From the IMG/VR virus record IMGVR_UViG_3300030117_002432, positions 1 to 29,453 of that record: 29,453 nucleotides of DNA, one strand, 5' to 3'. The stretch comes from a virus. Below the pieces are notes generated by a model that saw nothing but the letters and a program-made list of their open reading frames with translations, made no database searches and had not been told where the DNA came from. Shown here one piece after another: positions 1 to 6,457 of the stretch (positions are counted from its first letter, which is position 1; the number at the start of each line of letters is the position of its first letter). Made by a program: the position numbers and the translations under genes.

Positions 1-84
1 TGCTAAAATAAAAAGTCTTTTCTTTTCTGACTTAGTAATTGTACCATTTTGTAATTTTGTCTTAAGTTTTTTGTATTCTTCCAT
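1..84 (-). CDS. Small hypothetical protein, 3' end outside window
   Basis: An ATG at 84 opens a frame that stays open for 28 codons to the left edge, so the C-terminus is missing. The visible part begins MEEYKKLKTKLQNG and is rich in Lys and Glu, as expected for a short helical protein. It starts 11 nt after the stop of the 41-aa ORF to its right, which fits an operon running on from the terminase genes. I do not recognise the family. It could be a chance ORF, but the spacing and codon use match its neighbours. Confidence 0.45.
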   Translation of the reverse strand, partial: MEEYKKLKTKLQNGTITKSEKKRLFILA

Positions 85-95
85 TGTTTTGTTTT

Positions 96-221
96 TTATT
101 GTTTTTGAAAATCGTTTATTAGTCTTTGTTTTATTTGTTCTTTACTTTCTTCAGAAAATAATTCACTTGAATATCTATTTTGATACTCTTCTATAAGGTC
201 ATCTAAATTTATTATATACAT
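96..221 (-). CDS. Small hypothetical protein (41 aa)
   Basis: The frame runs ATG to TAA and encodes a short acidic/polar protein starting MYIINLDDLIEEYQNRY with a helical, Gln/Lys-rich C-terminus. It follows a clear Bacteroidota-type -7 box (TAGATTTG at 244-251) by 22 nt and precedes another short ORF in the same direction. I do not recognise a family. The product looks like one of the tiny accessory proteins common after phage terminase genes. It is real rather than chance mainly on the basis of its position behind a promoter-like element. Confidence 0.5.
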   Translation of the reverse strand: MYIINLDDLIEEYQNRYSSELFSEESKEQIKQRLINDFQKQ

Positions 222-243
222 TTGTTTTGTTTTTAATTATAAT

Positions 244-251
244 CAAATCTA
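244..251 (-). promoter_or_regulatory. Candidate Bacteroidota-type promoter (-7 box)
   Basis: On the minus strand this reads TAGATTTG, a full match to the TAnnTTTG -7 consensus of Bacteroidota sigma-ABfr promoters, and it lies 22 nt before the ATG at 221. A convincing -33 TTG at the usual spacing is not obvious. The surrounding gene-free stretch 222-315 is very AT-rich and shows no hairpin terminator after the large terminase gene. Confidence 0.4.
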
Positions 252-315
252 CAACTTTATTTTGGAATAATTAACATTTTTTAATAAAAGTTTTAGTTTT
301 TTTTATCTACCTCTG

Positions 316-1482
316 TTATCTTATTGCATATTTACCCTTATTTGGGTTTTGTAAGGCCATCATTAATGAATATCTAGCAGCATCAATACAGTCAGGATGC
401 GCACCTGTAGGTTTTTGTATATTGTTTCCCTCTTTGTCTTTATCCCATACATAGCCTTGTAATTCTCTTATCATATTCTTTGATCTTGATGTTACATACA
501 CTTCATTCTGATTTATAAGGTTGATTCCATATACTATTGAATCTCTGCCTTTTGTTACAGGGAATATTCTGTGGCCATAGTTTCTAAGCTCTTGTATTGA
601 CTTAGGCTCTGCACTATCTGCGTATATGTGTTCTAAAGCTCGACTGTCTGTTAAGAAATTACTTATGTCTCTGTTAAGCATACCTTTTCTATAAAGTAGC
701 TCATCAAATATATAAGCATTGTTCCACTTGTATAATCTTATGTAGGTTGTAGGATCAACCGAATAACCAAAGTCAAGACCTGCACAAAGAAGCCTAGCAT
801 CGTCAGGTATCTTATCAATAGACTTCCAATCAGGAATACAAGCACCTTCTAAACTACCTATCTCTCCAAGTCCATATACTTTCCACCAATTAGCCCAATA
901 TGTGGATGTCTTAGCTTTTACTTTAGCTTTCTCTATTTCTTTTACAATGGATGTAGGTAAGCTGTTATTGTCTTTGTATGTAAGTGTTAGGAAGTCTGTA
1001 TCCTCTTGGCCTATTAATTCTTTATCTACCCAAAACAAATTAGTAGGATTATAGTCAAGCCATATATTACCTGATGTCCTTACTGCTAATTGTTGGTATG
1101 CTTCAAAGCTAATATTGTTACACTCATTAATGAATAAGTCTGTTCTCCTGGCACCTCTTAGTTTATCAGGCTGGTCTGTACTAAAGAACTCTATATAGCT
1201 ATAGTTGCTGAATTCGTATTTTAAGATACTTCTATTGAACTTTCTCTCATCGTACCTATTCAGGGCCTTAAGAATGTTTAGAAAGTCTTTTAAAGCACCT
1301 CTACGCAAGTGTGGTATTGATTCTGCTACTACACTTATTTCTTTGTGTGAGTTTCTACAAGCATAGTCTATAAGTATCAATAAGACTGCTATTGTTTTAC
1401 CAGCAGAACTACCTCCCCTTATTATTCTTGTTCTTTGATTTAGTGATCTGAGTTTTGTAAGAGCTGTAGTCTTAGTAAACAT
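316..1482 (-). CDS. terL: Phage terminase large subunit
   Basis: The protein (388 aa) is the motor and nuclease that packages DNA into the prohead through the portal. The N-terminal ATPase has a Walker A motif GGSSAGKT at residues 23-30 and a Walker B-like LFINE at 116-120. The C-terminal RuvC-like nuclease has candidate metal-binding aspartates in LDFGY (D237), YADS (D289) and HPDCIDAARY (D364, D367). The length and motif order fit the PBSX/Terminase_3 type. The start ATG at 1482 is 3 nt from the stop of the methyltransferase gene, so the two are probably translated from one message. The small-subunit partner is probably the 82-aa product at 2004-2252. The gene looks intact. Confidence 0.95.
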   Translation of the reverse strand: MFTKTTALTKLRSLNQRTRIIRGGSSAGKTIAVLLILIDYACRNSHKEISVVAESIPHLRRGALKDFLNILKALNRYDERKFNRSILKYEFSNYSYIEFFSTDQPDKLRGARRTDLFINECNNISFEAYQQLAVRTSGNIWLDYNPTNLFWVDKELIGQEDTDFLTLTYKDNNSLPTSIVKEIEKAKVKAKTSTYWANWWKVYGLGEIGSLEGACIPDWKSIDKIPDDARLLCAGLDFGYSVDPTTYIRLYKWNNAYIFDELLYRKGMLNRDISNFLTDSRALEHIYADSAEPKSIQELRNYGHRIFPVTKGRDSIVYGINLINQNEVYVTSRSKNMIRELQGYVWDKDKEGNNIQKPTGAHPDCIDAARYSLMMALQNPNKGKYAIR

Positions 1483-1485
1483 TTG

Positions 1486-2004
1486 TCAAAATAATTTGGA
1501 TTGCACTTTTTTTTCTACAGTACATATTGTATCATTGTGTGCTGATCCGTGAGCAACTAATAATATCTCCACTATTTGAAAACCATTTTTTTTTCCAAAT
1601 CCATTACTATTCCAACCAAAGGAAATTGCATAGCCACCAACTTTGATTTTTTTAGATAACTCGTTCTTTACACTACAATAAAAAAAAGAATTTGTATCAT
1701 CTCGCAAAACATCTATCCCAAGTTCATTATAACATTCCTTTACTTGTCTGCCTGAATAAGGAGGGTCGAATAATACACCATTATATTTACCTTTGAGCAT
1801 CTTTGAGAAATCCAAAGCTTTCATATTATATTTTGCCATTGTATTTGGATTCAAGTCGTTTGTTATTTCAGCAGGACTTGTTTGACCTGCAAAAGGGTCT
1901 ATCCAATTTTGGAAATCTTGTCCATATTTATATATGAGTTCACTAATTGGTTTAATTTTGAAAGTCCATTTATTAGGCATCGCCCAAGTTCTTTTAACAA
2001 TCAT
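1486..2004 (-). CDS. DNA adenine-type methyltransferase (DPPY), between the terminase genes
   Basis: This 172-aa protein has the two hallmarks of amino-methyltransferases: an AdoMet-binding DPFAG at residues 36-40 and a catalytic DPPY at 80-83, followed by GGYAISFGWNS near 123-133 and an HND motif at 156-158. It most likely methylates N6 of adenine (N4-cytosine is less likely) in phage DNA, for protection or marking. It is short and has no evident separate target-recognition domain. Its ATG shares one base with the stop of the small-terminase gene (TAATG), and its own stop lies 3 nt before terL, so it sits inside the packaging operon. Its target site cannot be read from the sequence. Confidence 0.8.
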   Translation of the reverse strand: MIVKRTWAMPNKWTFKIKPISELIYKYGQDFQNWIDPFAGQTSPAEITNDLNPNTMAKYNMKALDFSKMLKGKYNGVLFDPPYSGRQVKECYNELGIDVLRDDTNSFFYCSVKNELSKKIKVGGYAISFGWNSNGFGKKNGFQIVEILLVAHGSAHNDTICTVEKKVQSKLF

Positions 2005-2252
2005 TAATCTATAAATATTGGTTGGTCATCGTTTATATGAATGTCTTTAGTTTCTTTAGGTTTACCAGCAAAGTAATTGTAATATAATTGCACAAACTTA
2101 AAATCTTTTTTTTCTAACCCCTCCTTTAATGCTATAAAAGCCAAAGGCTCTAATGGTGTAAGTTTTTCAATCAGTTGTACTTCTTCTTGTTTAGGTTTTC
2201 TACCTGCTCGGCCTTTAGTTGAATGTCCTCCGTTATTTTTTCTACCATCCAT
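2004..2252 (-). CDS. terS: Putative small terminase subunit
   Basis: This 82-aa protein has a basic Gly/Arg/Lys N-terminus with GRAGRKPKQEE, then a helical core (LIEKLTPLEPLAFIALKEGL) and the ending YYNYFAGKPKE. That architecture is typical of the short small-terminase-like proteins found upstream of terL in Bacteroidota phages. It would recognise the packaging site and stimulate TerL. The start is fixed because a TAA codon lies immediately before the ATG in frame. It is short for the family (often 120-180 aa), so it may be reduced to the DNA-binding/oligomerisation core. Assignment rests on context and the GRKPK...GKPKE pattern. Confidence 0.65.
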   Translation of the reverse strand: MDGRKNNGGHSTKGRAGRKPKQEEVQLIEKLTPLEPLAFIALKEGLEKKDFKFVQLYYNYFAGKPKETKDIHINDDQPIFID

Positions 2253-2373
2253 TTATTGTTGCTTTAAATTCTAGCTCTTGTAATATTTCTTTTAACATAT
2301 ACAAAGCATCTTTATTGTCTCCATTTTCAAGAGCTTCTATAGATATTTTTATGTCATCAATGATACGTCTCAT
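2242..2373 (-). CDS. Small hypothetical protein (43 aa) before terS
   Basis: The frame reads ATG to TAG and encodes MRRIIDDIKISIEALENG followed by an amphipathic acidic helix ending in a Trp. It overlaps the start of the small-terminase gene by 11 nt, the same kind of coupling seen between other genes here. It is the first gene after the cytosine methyltransferase and follows an extremely AT-rich 52-nt gap containing the CGATATATA element. No family is recognised. Short helical proteins of this kind are common in phage operons. Confidence 0.6.
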   Translation of the reverse strand: MRRIIDDIKISIEALENGDNKDALYMLKEILQELEFKATINGW

Positions 2374-2425
2374 AATTAATATAATTTAATTAATTAATCT
2401 TTTGTATATCTATATATCGAATAAT
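2374..2425 (-). promoter_or_regulatory. AT-rich gap with a CGATATATA element before the packaging operon
   Basis: This gap separates the cytosine methyltransferase from the packaging operon. On the minus strand it contains CGATATATA (plus-strand 2411-2419), a nine-base word that also occurs directly before three virion genes, and a self-complementary run of TTAATTAATTAA type. Here the element is about 38 nt from the next ATG rather than 3. It may be a promoter for the terS-MTase-terL transcript. No standard TAnnTTTG box is present. Confidence 0.3.
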
Positions 2426-3916
2426 TTAATTAATTTTTGTTGGTAAAACTTTTTTAATGTTTTTAGCTACAGCTTCTACTACATCTACTGTTACTGCATT
2501 ACCACACATCTTGTATCTTTGACTATCTGAGATTTCTCCTAGTTCTTTTCCTGTCTTTGTCCAATTATCAGGAAAGCCTTGTAACCTTTCACATTCTTTT
2601 GGTGTTAATCTTCTTATGTAATTTACTATTGGTGTATGTCCTCCACCCATTCCCATAGCAGATGTAAGTGAGGGAGATAGGTTTGTCATTGTGCTGCATC
2701 CAAACTTTAGGTTTGTCATTGTTACTGCATTAGCACTTATTACTGCTTGTTCACCCCCTGCATCTAGTGTTTGTGCAATACCTTTACCTACTCTACCTCT
2801 TCTTGTTTTACTTGGTAAGTTTTGATAGTTTATCGTATCTCCAGGTTTTGCTATTTCGTACCCTTTCTTATTGTTTGTTTTTATCATAATTCTTTCATCT
2901 CCTGATGTTTTAGTTAAAGTAGGAGCTATGCCCTCACTGTCATAAACACGATTTGTCTTTTCATAACTTCCAGGCATTTCAATAAAAGTTGTTATAGCTT
3001 TATCATATTTAGTTTCTGTTATATTTAAAACATCTTTTAATTGATACCATATTTCAGCAGGTGGGATACTAAACCATTTATCGCCATTTCTAAACCAATG
3101 CTCTACTTGGCTATAAGGCATATTCATTTCTTTACTTATTTGTTTTATTGATTTTGTTTTATGCTTCCTAAGAAATGCTCTTAACTCATCAGTATTTATT
3201 TCATACTTTCTTTTTGTCACTATTTCAGGAATATCGTGTACAATAGTTTTATTTGCTATTTCATATCCTTTTTCTTGTGCATCGAGTTCACGTTCAATAA
3301 TGTAACTTCCTTGTCCATCTCTTCTTCTTGCTGCAAGTGTACAGGTATTTGCTTGTTGTCTTTGTAACTCATCAACCTGTTTATTGTTTTCTGTGATAGG
3401 AAATATTTGTTGTCCGCTTCCTTTTCCAATATATCCGACAAGGTAGATTCTCTCTCTATTTTGGGGTAAAAACCACTTTGTATTAAGCAGTTGCCACTCG
3501 AGTCGATAACCCCCAATGTTTGTAAAGGCTTGGATAATTGCCCAAAAGTCTGCGCCAGAGTTTGAGGAGAAAGTTCCTTTAACATTTTCCCAGATAAAAA
3601 AACTTGGTCTGCATTCTTCGATAAGCCTAATTGCTTCGGAGATAAGGGACGATCTTGCACCATCCATTCCTTTTCTTTTTCCAGCCATACTAAAGTCTTG
3701 GCAAGGACTTCCGAAAGTGATAATGTCGATTCCTGGTAACTCCCCTCCTCGAACATCTGTAACTGATTTGACATAAGTTATGTTTTTAAAATTATTCTTA
3801 TATACATCTATTGCATATTTATCTATTTCAGAATAGTATGTGTGTTTTATATCAAACACCTTTTTCAGACCTAAGCTGAATCCACCTATTCCACTAAACA
3901 AGTCAAGATGATTCAT
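2426..3916 (-). CDS. C5 cytosine-specific DNA methyltransferase
   Basis: This 496-aa enzyme transfers a methyl group from AdoMet to C5 of cytosine, probably protecting phage DNA from host restriction. Motifs seen in order: I, DLFSGIGGFS (5-14); IV, FGSPCQDFS with catalytic Cys72; VI, ENV (110-112); VIII, QNRERIY (152-158); IX, around LTPKECERLQGFPDNW (437-452); X, MCGNAV (469-474). The variable region between VIII and IX is long. It contains an inserted helix-turn-helix-like stretch (about 245-300) and a 30-nt near-tandem duplication. All motifs are intact, so it should be active. It overlaps the DnaA-like gene by 14 nt. No cognate restriction enzyme is nearby, so it is a solitary phage methylase. 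Confidence 0.93.
   Translation of the reverse strand: MNHLDLFSGIGGFSLGLKKVFDIKHTYYSEIDKYAIDVYKNNFKNITYVKSVTDVRGGELPGIDIITFGSPCQDFSMAGKRKGMDGARSSLISEAIRLIEECRPSFFIWENVKGTFSSNSGADFWAIIQAFTNIGGYRLEWQLLNTKWFLPQNRERIYLVGYIGKGSGQQIFPITENNKQVDELQRQQANTCTLAARRRDGQGSYIIERELDAQEKGYEIANKTIVHDIPEIVTKRKYEINTDELRAFLRKHKTKSIKQISKEMNMPYSQVEHWFRNGDKWFSIPPAEIWYQLKDVLNITETKYDKAITTFIEMPGSYEKTNRVYDSEGIAPTLTKTSGDERIMIKTNNKKGYEIAKPGDTINYQNLPSKTRRGRVGKGIAQTLDAGGEQAVISANAVTMTNLKFGCSTMTNLSPSLTSAMGMGGGHTPIVNYIRRLTPKECERLQGFPDNWTKTGKELGEISDSQRYKMCGNAVTVDVVEAVAKNIKKVLPTKIN
3256..3774 (-). CDS. Possible overprinted ORF inside the cytosine methyltransferase gene (172 codons)
   Basis: A second frame (+1 relative to the methyltransferase, same strand) is open for 172 codons from an ATG at 3774 and covers methyltransferase residues of roughly 48-220. 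The predicted product starts MSNQLQMFEEGSYQES and has sections such as LSEVLAKTLVWLEKEKEW and LSPQTLAQTFGQLSKPLQTL. These remind me of small Dcm-adjacent phage proteins, but I cannot verify this. It may be a shadow produced by codon constraint on the conserved catalytic region. I list it because such a long open overlap is unusual in AT-rich DNA. The low confidence reflects that alternative. Confidence 0.2.
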   Translation of the reverse strand: MSNQLQMFEEGSYQESTLSLSEVLAKTLVWLEKEKEWMVQDRPLSPKQLGLSKNADQVFLSGKMLKELSPQTLAQTFGQLSKPLQTLGVIDSSGNCLIQSGFYPKIERESTLSDILEKEADNKYFLSQKTINRLMSYKDNKQIPVHLQQEEEMDKEVTLLNVNSMHKKKDMK

Positions 3917-4319
3917 CTACTAATTGTTTTTTTTCAAGCTCATCTATAATGTTTACTATTTTGTTTATGTTTTCATTATTAAGGTGATTAGCCTTTAATT
4001 TGACAAACTCTCTTTTAGATTTATTGTTTACACCTTTGTTTGATTTTGTAAGCTCTGTTAGCCACTTACCTATCTTTGTATTGTATTGTACATTTGTTTC
4101 AAAAGTATTTACTGCGTGTAGTACAGATGAATGACTTGATGTCTTTCCTTGTGATTCAAAGAACTCTGCTATTTGTTGTAGTTTCATCTTTTCATATTTG
4201 TATAGTACCCAAGCTAGTAAAGATCGTACCTCTACTATTTCTATCTTTCTAGTGTTTTCAAATACATCGAGCTTTGTTATCTTATTTATTCTGTTTGCTA
4301 TCTTTATTGCTTTATTCAT
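3903..4319 (-). CDS. Stand-alone DnaA domain IV-like DNA-binding protein
   Basis: This 138-aa protein resembles the C-terminal DNA-binding domain of DnaA. Residues about 29-75 (VRSLLAWVLYKY, LQQIAEFF, then TSSHSSVLHAVNTFE) match the helix-turn-helix and the DnaA signature of the HSTVLHA type. There is no AAA+ ATPase part, so it cannot load helicase the way host DnaA does. It may bind the phage origin or host DnaA boxes, or act as a regulator. The C-terminal half is Lys/Asn-rich with a helical end. It sits between the exonuclease-like gene (ATG 4 nt before that gene's stop, overlapping) and the cytosine methyltransferase. I see no obvious consensus DnaA boxes in the window. Confidence 0.75.
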   Translation of the reverse strand: MNKAIKIANRINKITKLDVFENTRKIEIVEVRSLLAWVLYKYEKMKLQQIAEFFESQGKTSSHSSVLHAVNTFETNVQYNTKIGKWLTELTKSNKGVNNKSKREFVKLKANHLNNENINKIVNIIDELEKKQLVDESS

Positions 4320-5089
4320 AATATTCCCTCTATTATATAATTATCTAAATCGTGGCCTTGTATAAAAAAATTTTCAAATATTGTTAAGGCCTGTTCTGTT
4401 TTTCTTTTACCCTCTAAGTAAAACTCCTGACTACATTTCCATACACCAATATCTAAACTACCTTTGTCAATAACCAGGAATGTAAAATCCTCATAAGACT
4501 TATTATATAAGTGGCAGTATAAATAACATTGAACATCGTAAGAATATTTCTTAGCTGAGTATGGAAAACCTTTTATGTCTGTTGTTGTTTTAATATCTAC
4601 AATACCTTTACTACTTAATACATCTGCTTTACCTCTAAATGGGTATCCGTGTATCGTATCTATTGCAGCTACTTCAAACTCACAGTCTGTTATGTATTTC
4701 AGAGCTTGTTCATTCTTTAGAAAAGCATCAGCGATTTTTTCAGCATTTTCTTTCTCTAATCTTGTATATACTAATCCGTATTTTTCCTTTGCCTCTCTAT
4801 ATGCTTTTGAGTTTTTACTAGATACATTTACAAATATTTGTTCTTGAAATTTATCTGGCTCAAGTATTGACAAATGTATAAGCCTACCATCTCTTAGTGG
4901 TTGTGTTTCTTTACTGCCATACTTTGTAACATACTTGTATGTTTTTGGACTTGATAGTAGTAATTTTAAAGACGAGCTGCTAAGTACTAGGTGTGATAAT
5001 TCTCCATAGTAAAAATCATCATTTACCATTTTTTTTAACAAGTCTTGCTTGTTGTACTCGTTTCCGTCTAAAAGTTGTATCGTTTTCAT
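4316..5089 (-). CDS. PD-(D/E)XK exonuclease, RecE/RecB-nuclease-like
   Basis: This 257-aa protein fits the phage PDDEXK/DUF3799 exonuclease group, which degrades double-stranded ends during recombination and replication. Motifs: DGRLIH (67-72), an acidic residue in CEFEVAAID (136-144), GKADVL with D156, the core VDIKTT with D165 and K167, and QCYLY with Q187. The N-terminus with LSSSSLKLLLSSPKTY is typical of the family and supports the ATG at 5089, despite a 71-nt overlap with the preceding ORF. A second ATG at 5026 would leave only 8 nt of overlap. No Erf/RecT annealing protein is recognisable in the window. Confidence 0.85.
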   Translation of the reverse strand: MKTIQLLDGNEYNKQDLLKKMVNDDFYYGELSHLVLSSSSLKLLLSSPKTYKYVTKYGSKETQPLRDGRLIHLSILEPDKFQEQIFVNVSSKNSKAYREAKEKYGLVYTRLEKENAEKIADAFLKNEQALKYITDCEFEVAAIDTIHGYPFRGKADVLSSKGIVDIKTTTDIKGFPYSAKKYSYDVQCYLYCHLYNKSYEDFTFLVIDKGSLDIGVWKCSQEFYLEGKRKTEQALTIFENFFIQGHDLDNYIIEGIL

Positions 5090-5270
5090 AATTTTTTTTT
5101 ATTAGTTTTGTTTCTATATTATTTGTGTATTCATACATTTCAGTAAGGCATTTGATATAATTACCTATTTGTTTTTTTCTATTACCATTTGCTTTTTCAA
5201 AAGCTGATTTCATAGCCTGACCTATGTAGTTAAATGAAGCCTCATACTTTTGTTTTGCTTTTATGTCCAT
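5019..5270 (-). CDS. Hypothetical helical protein (83 aa), possibly with a shifted C-terminus
   Basis: The start at 5270 (MDIKAKQKYEASFNY) is preferred because it overlaps the stop of the preceding membrane-protein gene by 10 nt. A more upstream ATG at 5300 would overlap it much more. The first ~60 residues are a Lys/Glu/Asn-rich helical protein. The last ~23 residues (basic, RRKRVQQ) lie inside the exonuclease gene. The switch occurs at a run of nine A bases (5092-5100). One extra A would end the protein at a TGA overlapping the next ATG, which is the usual junction in this genome. The C-terminus may therefore be an artefact or a natural indel. No family recognised. Confidence 0.6.
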   Translation of the reverse strand: MDIKAKQKYEASFNYIGQAMKSAFEKANGNRKKQIGNYIKCLTEMYEYTNNIETKLIKKNYENDTTFRRKRVQQARLVKKNGK

Positions 5271-5401
5271 TGTTCTAACATCAAAAGTAAACACATACAA
5301 ATCAAGAACACAATAAATGCAAATTTTAAGGTCTGATATGTTACCTCATTTTTCTTTGGGCTTCTACCTTGATTACTTCCATACTGTCTTTGTTTTTTCA
5401 T
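5261..5401 (-). CDS. Small membrane protein (46 aa)
   Basis: From the ATG at 5401 the protein starts MKKQRQYGSNQGRSPKKNE (basic, soluble) and continues into one strongly hydrophobic segment FAFIVFLICMCLLLML near the C-terminus, ending LEQWT. This predicts a single-pass inner-membrane protein with a cytoplasmic basic N-terminus. An in-frame ATG at 5500 would add 33 residues but would overlap the upstream gene by 41 nt, so I prefer the shorter form. Its place among early genes suggests a host-takeover or membrane-anchoring role, but this is only position-based. Confidence 0.55.
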   Translation of the reverse strand: MKKQRQYGSNQGRSPKKNEVTYQTLKFAFIVFLICMCLLLMLEQWT

Positions 5402-5459
5402 TTTGATATATTTTATATTACTTTCTTTTTTTACATAGCCTATTTCATAAAAATAGTTC

Positions 5460-5627
5460 TCATTCAGATATGCGAGATAATTCTTTTTTTTTGATTTCAT
5501 ATCCGAGTTCTGTTAGTATTGTTTTATTTTCTTCTATGTACTTAAGTACCTCTTGTTCTTTTTTTATTTTTTGCCTACAATAGTCCATTACTTGATTCTC
5601 TATTGGATTGTGATTGTTTTTTGCCAT
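5460..5627 (-). CDS. Small hypothetical protein (55 aa)
   Basis: The start is set at the ATG at 5627 (MAKNNHNPIENQVMDY). The longer frame from 5678 adds a peptide that reads like untranslated leader and would cover the promoter-like sequence. The product is a charged helical protein with Lys/Glu repeats (KIKKEQEVLKYIEEN) and no transmembrane segment. It lies between the PD-(D/E)XK-like gene and the small membrane protein. I do not recognise a family. Confidence 0.6.
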   Translation of the reverse strand: MAKNNHNPIENQVMDYCRQKIKKEQEVLKYIEENKTILTELGYEIKKKELSRISE

Positions 5628-5681
5628 AGTTTTATTTTTTAGTTTTACAATATAGTGAAAATAATTAACAATATGCAATAA
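5628..5681 (-). promoter_or_regulatory. Possible internal promoter
   Basis: This is the only gap of more than 50 nt in this part of the early operon. On the minus strand it contains TATATTG, one base short of the Bacteroidota -7 box TAnnTTTG, with a TTG about 21 nt upstream, and it precedes the ATG at 5627. Evidence is weak because both boxes are imperfect and the region is AT-rich. Confidence 0.2.
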
Positions 5682-6095
5682 CTATACCTTATGTACGATA
5701 CTTGCCATATCCTCTGTGAGTAGATAGACCTTTTTTAGTAGCTTTTTTTTAGTCCATAATGTAGTATCAGGACAGTATAATTCTTTAACAAGTGGCATCT
5801 CTAAGTAGTTAATCCAATATAGATATGTTCCTTTAGGGTCAGATACAAAGTACAGCTTGACAATCTCACTATCCATCTCCATTAGCTTATCGTACTTATA
5901 CTTTTCAAGTAGTTTGTCTTTATAGTATTTGTTTCTGAACTTCATCTCCATCACACACTCGTGGCCTTTTGGTGTCAGACCTGAAGCATCATAGTGTTCA
6001 AACTTTCCCTCACTCCATTTGAGATTCCAACCCTCAAACTCATTAAGAAAATTTACTACAATTCTTTCAAATTTATTTATAGTCTCTATACCCAT
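5682..6095 (-). CDS. Putative PD-(D/E)XK-type nuclease
   Basis: The ORF is open from a GTG at 6119, but I set the start at the ATG at 6095 (MGIETINKFERIVVNFLNEFEGW, 137 aa), which reduces overlap with the previous gene. The motif pair YDASG, then 12-13 residues later a CVMEMKFR strand (E-x-K), fits the PD-(D/E)XK nuclease core. Downstream are a Tyr-rich region (YLYWINYLE) and a basic KKKLLKKVYLL helix. It could be a resolvase-like or repair nuclease. This assignment is by motif only, and a binding protein with a decayed nuclease fold is possible. Confidence 0.5.
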   Translation of the reverse strand: MGIETINKFERIVVNFLNEFEGWNLKWSEGKFEHYDASGLTPKGHECVMEMKFRNKYYKDKLLEKYKYDKLMEMDSEIVKLYFVSDPKGTYLYWINYLEMPLVKELYCPDTTLWTKKKLLKKVYLLTEDMASIVHKV

Positions 6096-6309
6096 TCTCG
6101 TAAATAGTATTAAGATCACTTATCCAATTATTCCAATGTTTTGGGGTACAAGAGCAGGGTATATAATATGAGTGCATAAAATACTTGCTGTGTAAAGATG
6201 CTATAAGCTCTTGTTCCTGTTTATTGATACTACTACTTTTTACAGATTTAAATTCTGTCCAAGAGTCGTACTCTTTCTTGTTTAGTTTAATCCATTTCTT
6301 GTCTGCCAT
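6073..6309 (-). CDS. Hypothetical protein (78 aa) with a CxC motif
   Basis: The protein starts MADKKWIKLNKKEYDSW and has a conserved-looking C-terminal half: HSKYFMHSYYIPCSCTPKHW, then WISDLNTIYENGY. The pattern of aromatic residues followed by CSC and an Asn/Trp-rich helix occurs in small phage proteins of Bacteroidota, as far as I recall. No function is known. It overlaps the 56-aa gene upstream by 23 nt and the nuclease-like gene downstream by 23 nt, inside the early operon. Confidence 0.65.
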   Translation of the reverse strand: MADKKWIKLNKKEYDSWTEFKSVKSSSINKQEQELIASLHSKYFMHSYYIPCSCTPKHWNNWISDLNTIYENGYRDYK

Positions 6310-6457
6310 TTCTAGTTATGTTGTTTAAATATTTCTTTCTCTCATCACATCCGCATCGCTGGTATCCTAACTTGTTTGCTATCCAAGTTGCTATGGCTTT
6401 ACCTTTACCAAATGTAACAATGTTTATTATATATTCTAATTTGTCTCCTAATTTCAT
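6287..6457 (-). CDS. Small hypothetical protein (56 aa) with a CGCD motif
   Basis: The ATG overlaps the stop of the sigma-like gene (ATGA), and the frame ends with TAA inside the next gene's start region. The product reads MKLGDKLEYIINIVTFGKG, then IATWIANKLGYQRCGCDERK and a polar tail. The pattern G-x-G-K ... C-G-C-D-E-R-K-x-Y-L is one I recall from short proteins of many Bacteroidota phages, so this is very likely a real gene. The CxC could bind a metal or form part of a DNA-binding fold. Function unknown. Confidence 0.75.
   Translation of the reverse strand: MKLGDKLEYIINIVTFGKGKAIATWIANKLGYQRCGCDERKKYLNNITRNGRQEMD

Noticed and set aside
3516-3776. 86-codon plus-strand ORF in the methyltransferase
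   Set aside because: Antisense to the catalytic core of the methyltransferase, no supporting signals.
6096-6119. GTG start adding eight residues to the PD-(D/E)XK-like protein
   Set aside because: It would lengthen the overlap with the upstream gene to 47 nt; the ATG at 6095 is a better start.
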